From: an uncultured Pseudomonadota bacterium
GTDB lineage: Bacteria > Pseudomonadota > Gammaproteobacteria > Steroidobacterales > Steroidobacteraceae
Reading direction: 5' to 3'
Assembly: GCA_903885195.1 (NCBI GenBank)
Contig: CAISHQ010000087.1
Coordinates: 1-64,000 of the forward strand
DNA length: 64,000 nucleotides
In this document: positions 54,536 to 64,000 of the stretch, in pieces
Layout: each line of letters opens with the position of its first letter
Position numbering within the stretch: position 1 is the first letter of the stretch
Program-made: the position numbers and the translations under genes
The notes under the pieces: generated by a model
The model's database searches: none
The model's input: only the letters and a program-made list of their open reading frames with translations
What the model was told of the DNA's origin: nothing

Positions 54536-54541
54536 TATAAT
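54536..54541 (+). promoter_or_regulatory. Likely -10 box of purB
   Basis: A consensus TATAAT in the 44-base gap between the divergent Nudix and purB starts, 34 bases before the purB ATG. The context GGTATAATTCGC is repeated exactly before acnA. No good TTGACA-like -35 is seen at the expected distance. Confidence 0.5.
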
Positions 54542-54575
54542 TCGCAGTCTATCACCGCAGCTTCGGGCACCCGGC

Positions 54576-55958
54576 ATGAACCTTGATCCCATCGACGCCC
54601 TCTCACCGGTGGACGGCCGCTACGCACGCGCCACCGCAGCCCTGCGTGCGCACCTAAGCGAAGCGGCGTTGATCCGCGAGCGGGTGCGGGTCGAAGCGGA
54701 ATGGTTGCTGACGCTCGCCCGCACGAGACCCGCCGGGCTCGCCGGAGTGGAGGCCCTCACTCCCGCCGTGCTGGCGGTCGCCGAGTCGCTCGCCAAAGAG
54801 CCCCCTGCGGGTGCCACGGCCGCGATCAAGGCGATCGAGTCGCGCACCAATCACGACGTCAAGGCGGTCGAGTACTACGTGCGCGATCAACTCGCCACCG
54901 CGGGCGCCAGCGCCGCCGCCCTCGAGCTCGTGCACTTTGGCTGCACGTCCGAGGACATCAACAACCTCGCCTACGCGCGCATGCTGCGCGGCGCACGCGA
55001 GGTGCTCTGCGAGCAGCTCGATGCCGTCATTGCGACGCTGCAGTCGTTTGCCAGCCAGCACGCGCAGCTGCCGATGCTCTCGCGCACCCACGGACAGACC
55101 GCAAGTCCCACCACGCTCGGCAAGGAATTCGCCAACGTCGCCGCGCGGCTGCAACGCGCGCGGACGCGTTGGGCGGCGGTCGCGATCCTCGGCAAGTGGA
55201 ACGGTGCCGTCGGCAACTTCAATGCACACACAGCGGCCTTGCCTGCCGCGGATTGGCCGACCCTCGCGCGCGAGTTCGTAGAGTCCATGCAACTGACCTA
55301 TAACCCGCTCACGACCCAGATCGAGCCGCACGACTGGATCGGCGAGTACTGCGACGCACTCGCCGCAGCGGACGTCATCCTCGTGGATTTTTCGCGTGAC
55401 GCATGGGGGTACATCAGCCTTGGCTACCTGCGTCAGCGGGCGGTCGCGGGCGAAGTCGGCTCCTCCACGATGCCGCACAAGGTCAACCCGATCGACTTTG
55501 AAAATGCCGAGGGTAACTTCGGTATCGCCAATGCGTTGCTGCGGCACTTTGCCGACAAGCTTCCCATCTCGCGCTGGCAGCGCGACCTCACCGACTCGAC
55601 CGTGTTGCGCAACCTCGGCGTCGCACTGGGTCACGCCTTGATCGCGCTGCGCGCTCTGCAGCGCGGCCTCGGCAAGATCGAGCCCGATCCCGTGCGCATC
55701 GCCGCCGATCTCGAGCACGCCTGGGAGGTGCTCGGCGAGGCCGTGCAGACCGTGCTGCGGGCTGAGGGTATCGCCGACGGCTACGAGCTGCTCAAGGATT
55801 TCACGCGGGGTCGCAAGGTCGATGCCGCCGCCTATCAGCAGTTCGTCGCCTCGCTGCCCATCAACGCGCTCGCCAAGGCCCGTCTCGCGCAATTGCATCC
55901 CGCCGAGTACACCGGCCACGCGGCGACCCTCGCCACGGCGACCCTCACCACGACGTGA
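54576..55958 (+). CDS. purB: Adenylosuccinate lyase
   Basis: A 460-residue fumarase-superfamily enzyme of the E. coli type. LSPVDGRYARATAALR at the N-terminus, FGCTSEDINNLAYARM, SRTHGQTASPTTLGKE and the signature loop GEVGSSTMPHKVNPIDFENAEGN (flexible catalytic Ser) are all present. It acts twice in purine synthesis (SAICAR to AICAR; adenylosuccinate to AMP). Start at ATG 54576 (MNLDPIDALSPVDGRY); the track's 515-residue form reads back across the divergent promoter. mnmA overlaps its end. Confidence 0.96.
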   Translation: MNLDPIDALSPVDGRYARATAALRAHLSEAALIRERVRVEAEWLLTLARTRPAGLAGVEALTPAVLAVAESLAKEPPAGATAAIKAIESRTNHDVKAVEYYVRDQLATAGASAAALELVHFGCTSEDINNLAYARMLRGAREVLCEQLDAVIATLQSFASQHAQLPMLSRTHGQTASPTTLGKEFANVAARLQRARTRWAAVAILGKWNGAVGNFNAHTAALPAADWPTLAREFVESMQLTYNPLTTQIEPHDWIGEYCDALAAADVILVDFSRDAWGYISLGYLRQRAVAGEVGSSTMPHKVNPIDFENAEGNFGIANALLRHFADKLPISRWQRDLTDSTVLRNLGVALGHALIALRALQRGLGKIEPDPVRIAADLEHAWEVLGEAVQTVLRAEGIADGYELLKDFTRGRKVDAAAYQQFVASLPINALAKARLAQLHPAEYTGHAATLATATLTTT

Positions 55959-57019
55959 AGGTCGTCGTCGGTCTGTCGGGCGGCGTCGACTCGGCAGTCG
56001 CTGCGCTGCTGTTGCGGCGCGCCGGTCACGAAGTGCAAGGCCTGTTCATGGCCAACTGGGAAGAGGACGACAGCTACTGCACCATCGCCGAGGACTACCA
56101 GGACGCTCGCGCCGTATGCCGCGAGCTCGATATCCCGTTGCATCGCGTGAACTTTGCGGCCGAGTATCGACAGAGGGTGTTCGACTATTTCCTGCAGGAG
56201 TATCAGGCCGGACGAACGCCCAACCCCGACGTGCTGTGCAATCGGGAAATCAAGTTCGGCGTGTGCCTCGGCCACGCGCGTCGACTCGGCGCCGAACGCC
56301 TCGCCACAGGGCACTATGCCCGTCGCATCGAGGGTGAACGTGGCGCGGAATTGCACAAGGGCCTCGATACCGAGAAGGATCAATCGTATTTCCTGCATGC
56401 GCTCGAGCGCGCACAGTTGGCGGCTGCGTGCTTTCCACTTGGCGAGTTGACCAAAACCGAGGTGCGTCGATTGGCTCGCGAGGCGGGTCTGCCCGTGCAC
56501 GACAAGCCCGACAGCACCGGCATCTGCTTTATCGGCGAACGCCCCTTCCGCGAGTTTCTCGGCCAGTACATCGCCGACACGCCGGGCCCGATCGAAACAC
56601 CCGAGGGTCAACGGCTCGGCACGCACCGTGGCCTCGCCTTCTACACGCTCGGGCAGCGCGGCGGGCTCGACATTGGCGGTGTCTCCGGGCGAGCCGAGGA
56701 ACCTTGGTACGTCGCCGCCAAGGATCTGCCGCGCAACACCCTCGTTGTCGTCCAGGGCCACGACCATCCTCAGCTGCTCTGCACGCAGGTTCACACTCTC
56801 GCTGCGCACTGGCTGATCGACCCGCCCGCGGCGCCCTTCACCGCAGCCGTGAAACTGCGCTACCGCCAAGCCGACCAGTCTTGCCGCGTGCAGCCGCTGG
56901 CCGATGCGCGCCTGCTCATCGAGTGCGACCAAGCGCAGCGCGCCGTCACACCCGGGCAATTCGCCGTGTTGTATGCAGGCAGCCGCTGTCTGGGCGGCGC
57001 GGTCATCGACTCGGTATAA
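55955..57019 (+). CDS. mnmA: tRNA-specific 2-thiouridylase MnmA
   Basis: A 354-residue enzyme. PP-loop [15 protein letters not shown] at residues 5-19, first catalytic Cys in [14 protein letters not shown], second in [12 protein letters not shown], with DQSYFLH and [11 protein letters not shown] also typical. It thiolates U34 of Lys, Glu and Gln tRNAs. The GTG start overlaps the purB stop as GTGA; purB-mnmA order (reversed from the E. coli mnmA-hflD-purB) is a gammaproteobacterial link. Confidence 0.96.
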   Translation: MKVVVGLSGGVDSAVAALLLRRAGHEVQGLFMANWEEDDSYCTIAEDYQDARAVCRELDIPLHRVNFAAEYRQRVFDYFLQEYQAGRTPNPDVLCNREIKFGVCLGHARRLGAERLATGHYARRIEGERGAELHKGLDTEKDQSYFLHALERAQLAAACFPLGELTKTEVRRLAREAGLPVHDKPDSTGICFIGERPFREFLGQYIADTPGPIETPEGQRLGTHRGLAFYTLGQRGGLDIGGVSGRAEEPWYVAAKDLPRNTLVVVQGHDHPQLLCTQVHTLAAHWLIDPPAAPFTAAVKLRYRQADQSCRVQPLADARLLIECDQAQRAVTPGQFAVLYAGSRCLGGAVIDSV

Positions 57020-57020
57020 T
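57015..57020 (+). promoter_or_regulatory. Likely -10 box of acnA
   Basis: TATAAT overlaps the mnmA stop codon, 39 bases before the acnA ATG, in the same GGTATAATTCGC context as the purB box. The 40-base gap otherwise carries only GGGGG as a ribosome-site candidate close to the start. No clear -35 is visible. Confidence 0.45.
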
Positions 57021-57059
57021 TCGCTCGCGTTTCAATCGGTTTTCGATTTCGGGGGTCTC

Positions 57060-59984
<2,925 letters not shown>

Positions 59985-60005
59985 GGCCGCACGGAGTCGG
60001 CACGC

Positions 60006-60686
60006 GTGGTCGATCCAGATCCACCGCGTGAGCCGGCCCCGTGGCTGGTGGTCTTCGACCTCGACGGAACGTTGACCCGCAGAGACACCCTCACGGGTTA
60101 CGCATTCGGTCTTTTGGCCAGGCATCCGACGCGCTGGTGGCGGATCTTGGGCGTGGTCCCCGCGCTCCTGCGGTTCGCCATCGGCAAAGCGGATCACGGC
60201 GAGCTCAAAGGCGCCTTGCTGCACTGTGCCTTGGGCGGCCTGTCGCGCGAACACCTCGCCGCATGGACGGCGTGCTACGTACCTCGCCTCATCCGCGGCG
60301 GGATGTTCGCCGAGGGCCTTGCGGAGGTGAGTCGGCACCGCGAGGCGGGACATCACTTGGTGTTGATGTCGGCGACCGTCGACCTGTATGTGCCTGCCAT
60401 CGCCGAGGGCCTCGGTTTTGACGAGTGGGTCTGCAGTCGGGTTCGCTGGCATGGCGATCGGCTCGACGGTCGGCTCGATGGACCGAACATCCGCGATCGT
60501 GAGAAGGCGCAGTGCCTGAGAACCCTTATCGCCCGCTTCCCGCGACGGCGCATCATGGGGTACGGTAACTCGCGGCCGGACCTGGCCCATCTGCGGCTGG
60601 TCGACAAAGCCGTGCTGGTGAATGCGGGCGCAAGACTGCGGCAGGCGGCTGCTGATCTTCCCGTCGATTTCAAGACATGGATATAA
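60006..60686 (+). CDS. HAD-IB family phosphatase (SerB/PgpC-like)
   Basis: A 226-residue HAD hydrolase with a GTG start. Motif I is [13 protein letters not shown] (nucleophile Asp), motif II LMSATVD, and motif [16 protein letters not shown]. The short helical cap with [21 protein letters not shown] resembles the subgroup that includes phosphatidylglycerophosphatase C and SerB-like enzymes. Substrate not determined. It begins 21 bases after acnA. Confidence 0.85.
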   Translation: MVDPDPPREPAPWLVVFDLDGTLTRRDTLTGYAFGLLARHPTRWWRILGVVPALLRFAIGKADHGELKGALLHCALGGLSREHLAAWTACYVPRLIRGGMFAEGLAEVSRHREAGHHLVLMSATVDLYVPAIAEGLGFDEWVCSRVRWHGDRLDGRLDGPNIRDREKAQCLRTLIARFPRRRIMGYGNSRPDLAHLRLVDKAVLVNAGARLRQAAADLPVDFKTWI

Positions 60687-60690
60687 GTCT

Positions 60691-61713
60691 ATGAAAAACA
60701 AGGACGACAATCGCATACTTCCCTCCGAGATTCCGTCGGAGTCGAGTTTCTTCGAACGTCGTGCGCTGCTCGGGGGCCTGCTCGCCGGGGCGACCCTGCC
60801 GAGCGCCTTGGTCTCAGCCCAGCAGGCCGCAGTCTCCGGCGCCAAAGCCGCTGCAGGCGCAGGCACGCCGGCGGGCGGCGGCACGGCCTCCGGCGCAAGC
60901 CTGCACGCCACGCCACCCCGCTACACCCGCAATGCCGCGCTGTCGGTACGGGAGCCGCCCAACTCCTACGAAGACATCACGACCTACAACAACTTCTACG
61001 AGTTCGGTCTCGACAAAAGCGACCCTGCGGAGAAATCGGGCAGCTTTCGTCCCCTGCCCTGGAGCGTCGAAATCGGCGGGGAGGCTGAGGTGACGGGCCG
61101 ATATGCCCTAGAGGACCTGCTCCGACCGCACGCGCTCGAGGAGCGCATCTACCGATTCCGCTGCGTCGAGGCCTGGTCACGCGTCGTGCCCTGGCTCGGG
61201 CTGCCGCTTGGCGCATTGCTGCAACGCTTCAAGCCCACCTCGCGCGCCAAATACGTCGAGTTCACCACCTTGCTCGATCCGCGTCGCATGCCGGGCCAAC
61301 GCGTCGGCGTGCTGGATTGGCCGTATGTCGAGGGCCTGCGCATCGACGAAGCCATGCACCCGCTGGCCCTGCTCGTGGTCGGTGTGCACGGGCGCTGGCT
61401 GCCGAATCAAAGCGGCGCTCCGTTGCGGCTGATCGTGCCCTGGAAGTACGGCTTCAAGAGCATCAAGTCGATCGTGCGCATCCGCTTCACCGAGCGTCAG
61501 CCACGCACGAGCTGGAACCTGTCTGCACCCGATGAGTACGGCTTTTTCGCCAACGTGAATCCGGCGGTCGATCACCCGCGCTGGAGTCAGGCCAAGGAAC
61601 GACGCATCGGCGGCAGTTTTCTCGGTTCCAGAATCGACACCCTGCCGTTCAACGGGTATGCCAATGAAGTGGCGAGCCTGTACCGCGGCATGGATCTGCG
61701 GCGCTTCTATTGA
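60691..61713 (+). CDS. msrP: Periplasmic methionine-sulfoxide reductase, molybdopterin subunit MsrP
   Basis: A 340-residue YedY/MsrP. A Tat-type N-terminus ([22 protein letters not shown]) shows twin Arg but Ala where Phe is usual. An Ala/Gly-rich low-complexity insert (about residues 42-70) precedes the oxidoreductase fold: [14 protein letters not shown], and the molybdenum-binding Cys in [15 protein letters not shown] (C158). Repairs Met-SO in periplasmic proteins with MsrQ. Start MKNKDD at 60691, four bases after the HAD stop; no strong ribosome site. Confidence 0.94.
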   Translation: MKNKDDNRILPSEIPSESSFFERRALLGGLLAGATLPSALVSAQQAAVSGAKAAAGAGTPAGGGTASGASLHATPPRYTRNAALSVREPPNSYEDITTYNNFYEFGLDKSDPAEKSGSFRPLPWSVEIGGEAEVTGRYALEDLLRPHALEERIYRFRCVEAWSRVVPWLGLPLGALLQRFKPTSRAKYVEFTTLLDPRRMPGQRVGVLDWPYVEGLRIDEAMHPLALLVVGVHGRWLPNQSGAPLRLIVPWKYGFKSIKSIVRIRFTERQPRTSWNLSAPDEYGFFANVNPAVDHPRWSQAKERRIGGSFLGSRIDTLPFNGYANEVASLYRGMDLRRFY

Positions 61714-61718
61714 GCTCG

Positions 61719-62336
61719 ATGCAGGCGCTGATCAAGCCACTCGTGTGGCTGGGAGCGCTCGCCCCCCTGGCGCTCATCGTTGTCGGAATTTTCGAGCTCG
61801 CCGGTCAGTCGCTCGGCCCCAATCCGATTCGCGAGATCCTGCACGTCACCGGCAAGACCTCACTGAATCTGCTGCTGATCACGCTGTGTGCGACGCCGCT
61901 GCGTGAGCTCACGGGGCAGACGTGGTGGGTACGTCCACGACGGCTGCTCGGCCTGATGGCCTTCAGCTATGCCCTGCTGCACTTTCTGGTCTACGCCGTG
62001 CTCGAATTGGAACTGCAGCTCGGCGAACTCGGTCAGGAGCTCGCACGCCGTCCCTACATTCTCGTCGGCACCGTGGCTCTGCTCGCCCTGATTCCGCTCG
62101 CCATCACCTCGACGGATCGCATGATGCGGCGGCTGGGGCGTCGCTGGCAGCGCCTGCATCGGCTGATCTATCCGATCACGGCACTCGGCATCTGGCATTA
62201 CTACTGGCAGGTCAAGGCGGACATCCGCGAACCCTTGATCTACCTCGGGTTGCTCGCCGTGCTGCTTGCGTGGCGCGCTCGCAGCGCATGGCTCAGGCGA
62301 AAATCCAGGCAGGTACCCGCCGCCAGCCCTCGTTGA
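61719..62336 (+). CDS. msrQ: MsrPQ heme-binding membrane subunit MsrQ
   Basis: A 205-residue, six-helix YedZ/MsrQ b-type cytochrome. ITLCATPLRELTG, FSYALLHFLVYAVLE, RRPYILVGTVALLALIPLAITS and LHRLIYPITALGIWHYYWQVK include the His heme ligands. It passes electrons from the respiratory chain to MsrP. ATG 61719 is preferred; a TTG at 61710 overlapping the msrP stop is possible. Its end overlaps the convergent metallopeptidase gene by 44 bases. Confidence 0.94.
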   Translation: MQALIKPLVWLGALAPLALIVVGIFELAGQSLGPNPIREILHVTGKTSLNLLLITLCATPLRELTGQTWWVRPRRLLGLMAFSYALLHFLVYAVLELELQLGELGQELARRPYILVGTVALLALIPLAITSTDRMMRRLGRRWQRLHRLIYPITALGIWHYYWQVKADIREPLIYLGLLAVLLAWRARSAWLRRKSRQVPAASPR

Positions 62337-63057
62337 GTTGCCGATCGAGCGTCGCCCACTCCGGACAGGCTGCCCCGACGCACGCCCAGTAGGCGCTCGA
62401 GTGATTCATGTGACGCGTATGGGCCAGCTCGTGCACCAACAGGTAATCGAGTACGGCCGGTGGCTGGAACACCGCACAGACGTTCAGACTGATCACGCCG
62501 CGGCTCGAACAAGAACCCCACCGCGTGCGTTGCCGCCGTACCTTCACAGCGCTGAAACGAAACTCGTGACGCTCGGCAAGCTCCGTCAATCGACGCGACA
62601 GCGCGCCCGCTGCGTGACGGCACAACCAACTCCGCAGCAAGGCACGCCAGCTCTGCCCATCGCCGCGACCCTGCAAGGACAACAAACCCTCGCCGAGGAC
62701 GAGGCAGCGTGGTCGACCGGCACCCGCCGACAGATGCACCCGCCACTGTTCGTCGAGCGCGGGCAGATCCACGATAGGCGGTGGAAATGGCTCCGGAGGC
62801 CTCAAGTGCGCCCGACCGGCGCGCTTGCTCTCGATCCAGCTCCGATGCCGCTCGACGAACGTCAGCACGACCGGCATCGATACGCCGTTTGGCACAACAA
62901 TCTCGACGCGCCCATCGGTATGCACGCGCGCGGCAAGGCGGCGCGCCCGCGCACTTCGACGCAGCGTCCACGGCTGCGCCGCCGCTGCGGAATCACCCCA
63001 ATCGAGACTCGCCGTGCCCCTGTCCACGTCCACGATGATAGCCCGATGCGTTAGCAT
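62293..63057 (-). CDS. YgjP-like (SprT/M48-type) metallopeptidase-domain protein
   Basis: A 254-residue protein with the YgjP-like metallopeptidase domain in the C-terminal half: RTRWGSCSSRGVISLN, then the zinc motif LLVHELAHTRHMNHSSAYW (HExxH plus a distal His). Members are presumed zinc proteases; the E. coli homologue is poorly characterised. Start ATG 63057 (MLTHRAIIVDVD); the 297-residue track version would overlap the divergent lyase gene start. Only 9 bases separate the two divergent starts. Confidence 0.88.
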   Translation of the reverse strand: MLTHRAIIVDVDRGTASLDWGDSAAAAQPWTLRRSARARRLAARVHTDGRVEIVVPNGVSMPVVLTFVERHRSWIESKRAGRAHLRPPEPFPPPIVDLPALDEQWRVHLSAGAGRPRCLVLGEGLLSLQGRGDGQSWRALLRSWLCRHAAGALSRRLTELAERHEFRFSAVKVRRQRTRWGSCSSRGVISLNVCAVFQPPAVLDYLLVHELAHTRHMNHSSAYWACVGAACPEWATLDRQLNEGWRRVPAWIFA

Positions 63058-63066
63058 TCGCGCCCG

Positions 63067-64000
63067 ATGGCACGATATTTCAAAAGCGACAATACGGCGC
63101 CCGTCGCACCGCAGATTCTCGATGCGCTGCGCGAGGCCAATACGGGATTTGCGCGGGGCTACGGCGACGACCCCCTGAGCGAGCAACTCGATGCGCGCTT
63201 CAGTACTCTATTCGAGCGTCCGGTCCGGGTTTTCCCCGTGACCACCGGCACCGCAGCCAACGCACTGGCGCTTGCGACCCTGGTGCCGCCTTACGGCGCG
63301 GTGCTGACGCATAGTGAAGGGCATATCGTTCGCGACGAATGCGGAGCGCCCGAGTTCATGTCGGGCGGTGCGCGGCTGATGTTGATCGAGGGCATCGGGG
63401 CCAAGGTGACGGCTGCAGCACTCGGCGGCGTGCTCGATGCGAACCCCACTTCGGTGCACACCGTGCAGCCGCGGGCGCTGTCGATCACCCAGGCCACCGA
63501 GTTGGGCACGGTCTACCGACCCGATGAGTTGGCGGCGCTCTGCACTCTCGCCCACTCGCGCGGCTTGGCCGTACACATGGATGGCGCACGCTTCGCCAAT
63601 GCCGTGGCCTCGCTCGGCTGCTCGCCCGCCGAGGCGACGTGGCGCGCGGGCGTCGATGTGCTGTCATTCGGGGCCACCAAAAATGGCGCCATGGCCGCCG
63701 AAGCGGTCGTATTTTTCAAGCCCGAACTCATCGCGGATTTCGAGTTTCGACGCAAGCGTGCGGCGCACTTGATCTCGAAGATGCGCTACATCTCCGCGCA
63801 ATTGCTGGCGTACATCGAGGACGACTTGTGGCTCACCCTCGCAGCACGTGCCAACCATCTCGCTGCTCGCATTGGTGCGGCCGCAGGAGGCGCCCTGCTG
63901 CATCCGGTGGAAGCGAACGAGATCTTCGTGCGTATCGGCGAGGCGTCAGCCGCGCGGTTGCGTGAGGCTGGCTTCGAGTTTTACGACTGGGGTGCCGCAC
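63067..64000 (+). CDS. Low-specificity L-threonine aldolase (partial, continues past the window)
   Basis: Absent from the ORF track because the frame is open to the last base. From ATG 63067, 311 residues are readable: FKSDNTAPVAPQILDAL, GYGDDPLSEQLDARF, TGTAANALAL, THSEGHIVRDECGAPEFMSGGAR, VHMDGARFANA and FGATKNGAMAAEAVVFF, with Lys205 as the PLP Schiff base. This is the beta-eliminating-lyase/threonine aldolase family (threonine or allo-threonine to glycine and acetaldehyde), GntG/LtaE-like. About 30-50 residues are missing at the C-terminus. Confidence 0.92.
   Translation, partial: MARYFKSDNTAPVAPQILDALREANTGFARGYGDDPLSEQLDARFSTLFERPVRVFPVTTGTAANALALATLVPPYGAVLTHSEGHIVRDECGAPEFMSGGARLMLIEGIGAKVTAAALGGVLDANPTSVHTVQPRALSITQATELGTVYRPDELAALCTLAHSRGLAVHMDGARFANAVASLGCSPAEATWRAGVDVLSFGATKNGAMAAEAVVFFKPELIADFEFRRKRAAHLISKMRYISAQLLAYIEDDLWLTLAARANHLAARIGAAAGGALLHPVEANEIFVRIGEASAARLREAGFEFYDWGAA

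Overview
The window is GC-rich, gene-dense bacterial DNA with no gap above about 100 bases between genes. The gene content points to a proteobacterium, most likely a gammaproteobacterium: uvrC-pgsA followed by tRNA-Gly and tRNA-Cys, a complete System I (Ccm) cytochrome c maturation operon, purB-mnmA, acnA, icd, msrPQ, a Bcr/CflA-type pump and a class II DAHP synthase. A placement near Nevskiales or Steroidobacterales is only a guess from gene flavour. No rRNA, CRISPR array, insertion sequence, phage gene or attachment site was seen.

Region 1 (1-19.6 kb) looks like an accessory catabolic region. It opens with the end of a VAO-type FAD-linked oxidase, then etfBA, an MFS pump, an NTF2-like protein and a small iron-permease-like membrane protein. 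An eight-gene minus-strand run follows. Read from its promoter end it encodes a UbiD-type decarboxylase, a heme-oxygenase-like diiron protein (HDO), an SDR, a GntR/HutC regulator, a secreted SUMF1-fold protein, a hydantoinase-like amidohydrolase, a peroxiredoxin and an MDR reductase. Divergent from it are a SAM methyltransferase and an HpaE-like aldehyde dehydrogenase, then a VOC protein, a nitrilase-superfamily hydrolase with an orphan peptide-type binding protein, an alpha/beta hydrolase and a GST. The mixture suggests breakdown of an aromatic or N-heterocyclic acid; the substrate cannot be read from sequence.

Region 2 (19.6-25.9 kb) holds an unrecognised protein, a divergent pair of paralogous membrane proteins, an alpha/beta hydrolase, a rhomboid protease, a MATE exporter and an Npt-like MFS protein. 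Region 3 (25.9-32.6 kb) is ccmABCDEFGHI, all on the minus strand with mostly overlapping genes; ccmG and ccmI carry in-frame tandem repeats. Region 4 (32.6-42.4 kb) has tRNA-Leu, a lipoprotein carboxylesterase, a PQQ-dependent sugar-dehydrogenase-like protein, a Cys/Met-type PLP enzyme, an M1 metallopeptidase with a DUF6702-like partner, and a penicillin acylase homologue.

Region 5 (42.4-53 kb) carries tRNA-Cys, tRNA-Gly, pgsA, uvrC, a family 5 uracil-DNA glycosylase, and the isocitrate branch point aceB-aceA-icd on one strand. A RamB/ScfR-type regulator is divergent from aceB. A perfect 12-bp hairpin sits just before the icd start, and a TTCACA-G-TGTGAA palindrome sits just before the regulator's start. 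Class II DAHP synthase follows. Region 6 (53-64 kb) is housekeeping: mazG, a CoA pyrophosphatase, purB, mnmA, acnA, an HAD phosphatase, msrPQ, a YgjP-like metalloprotein and the start of a threonine aldolase gene. The most unusual protein in the window is this aconitase, which ends in an 82-residue Lys/Ala tail resembling histone H1.
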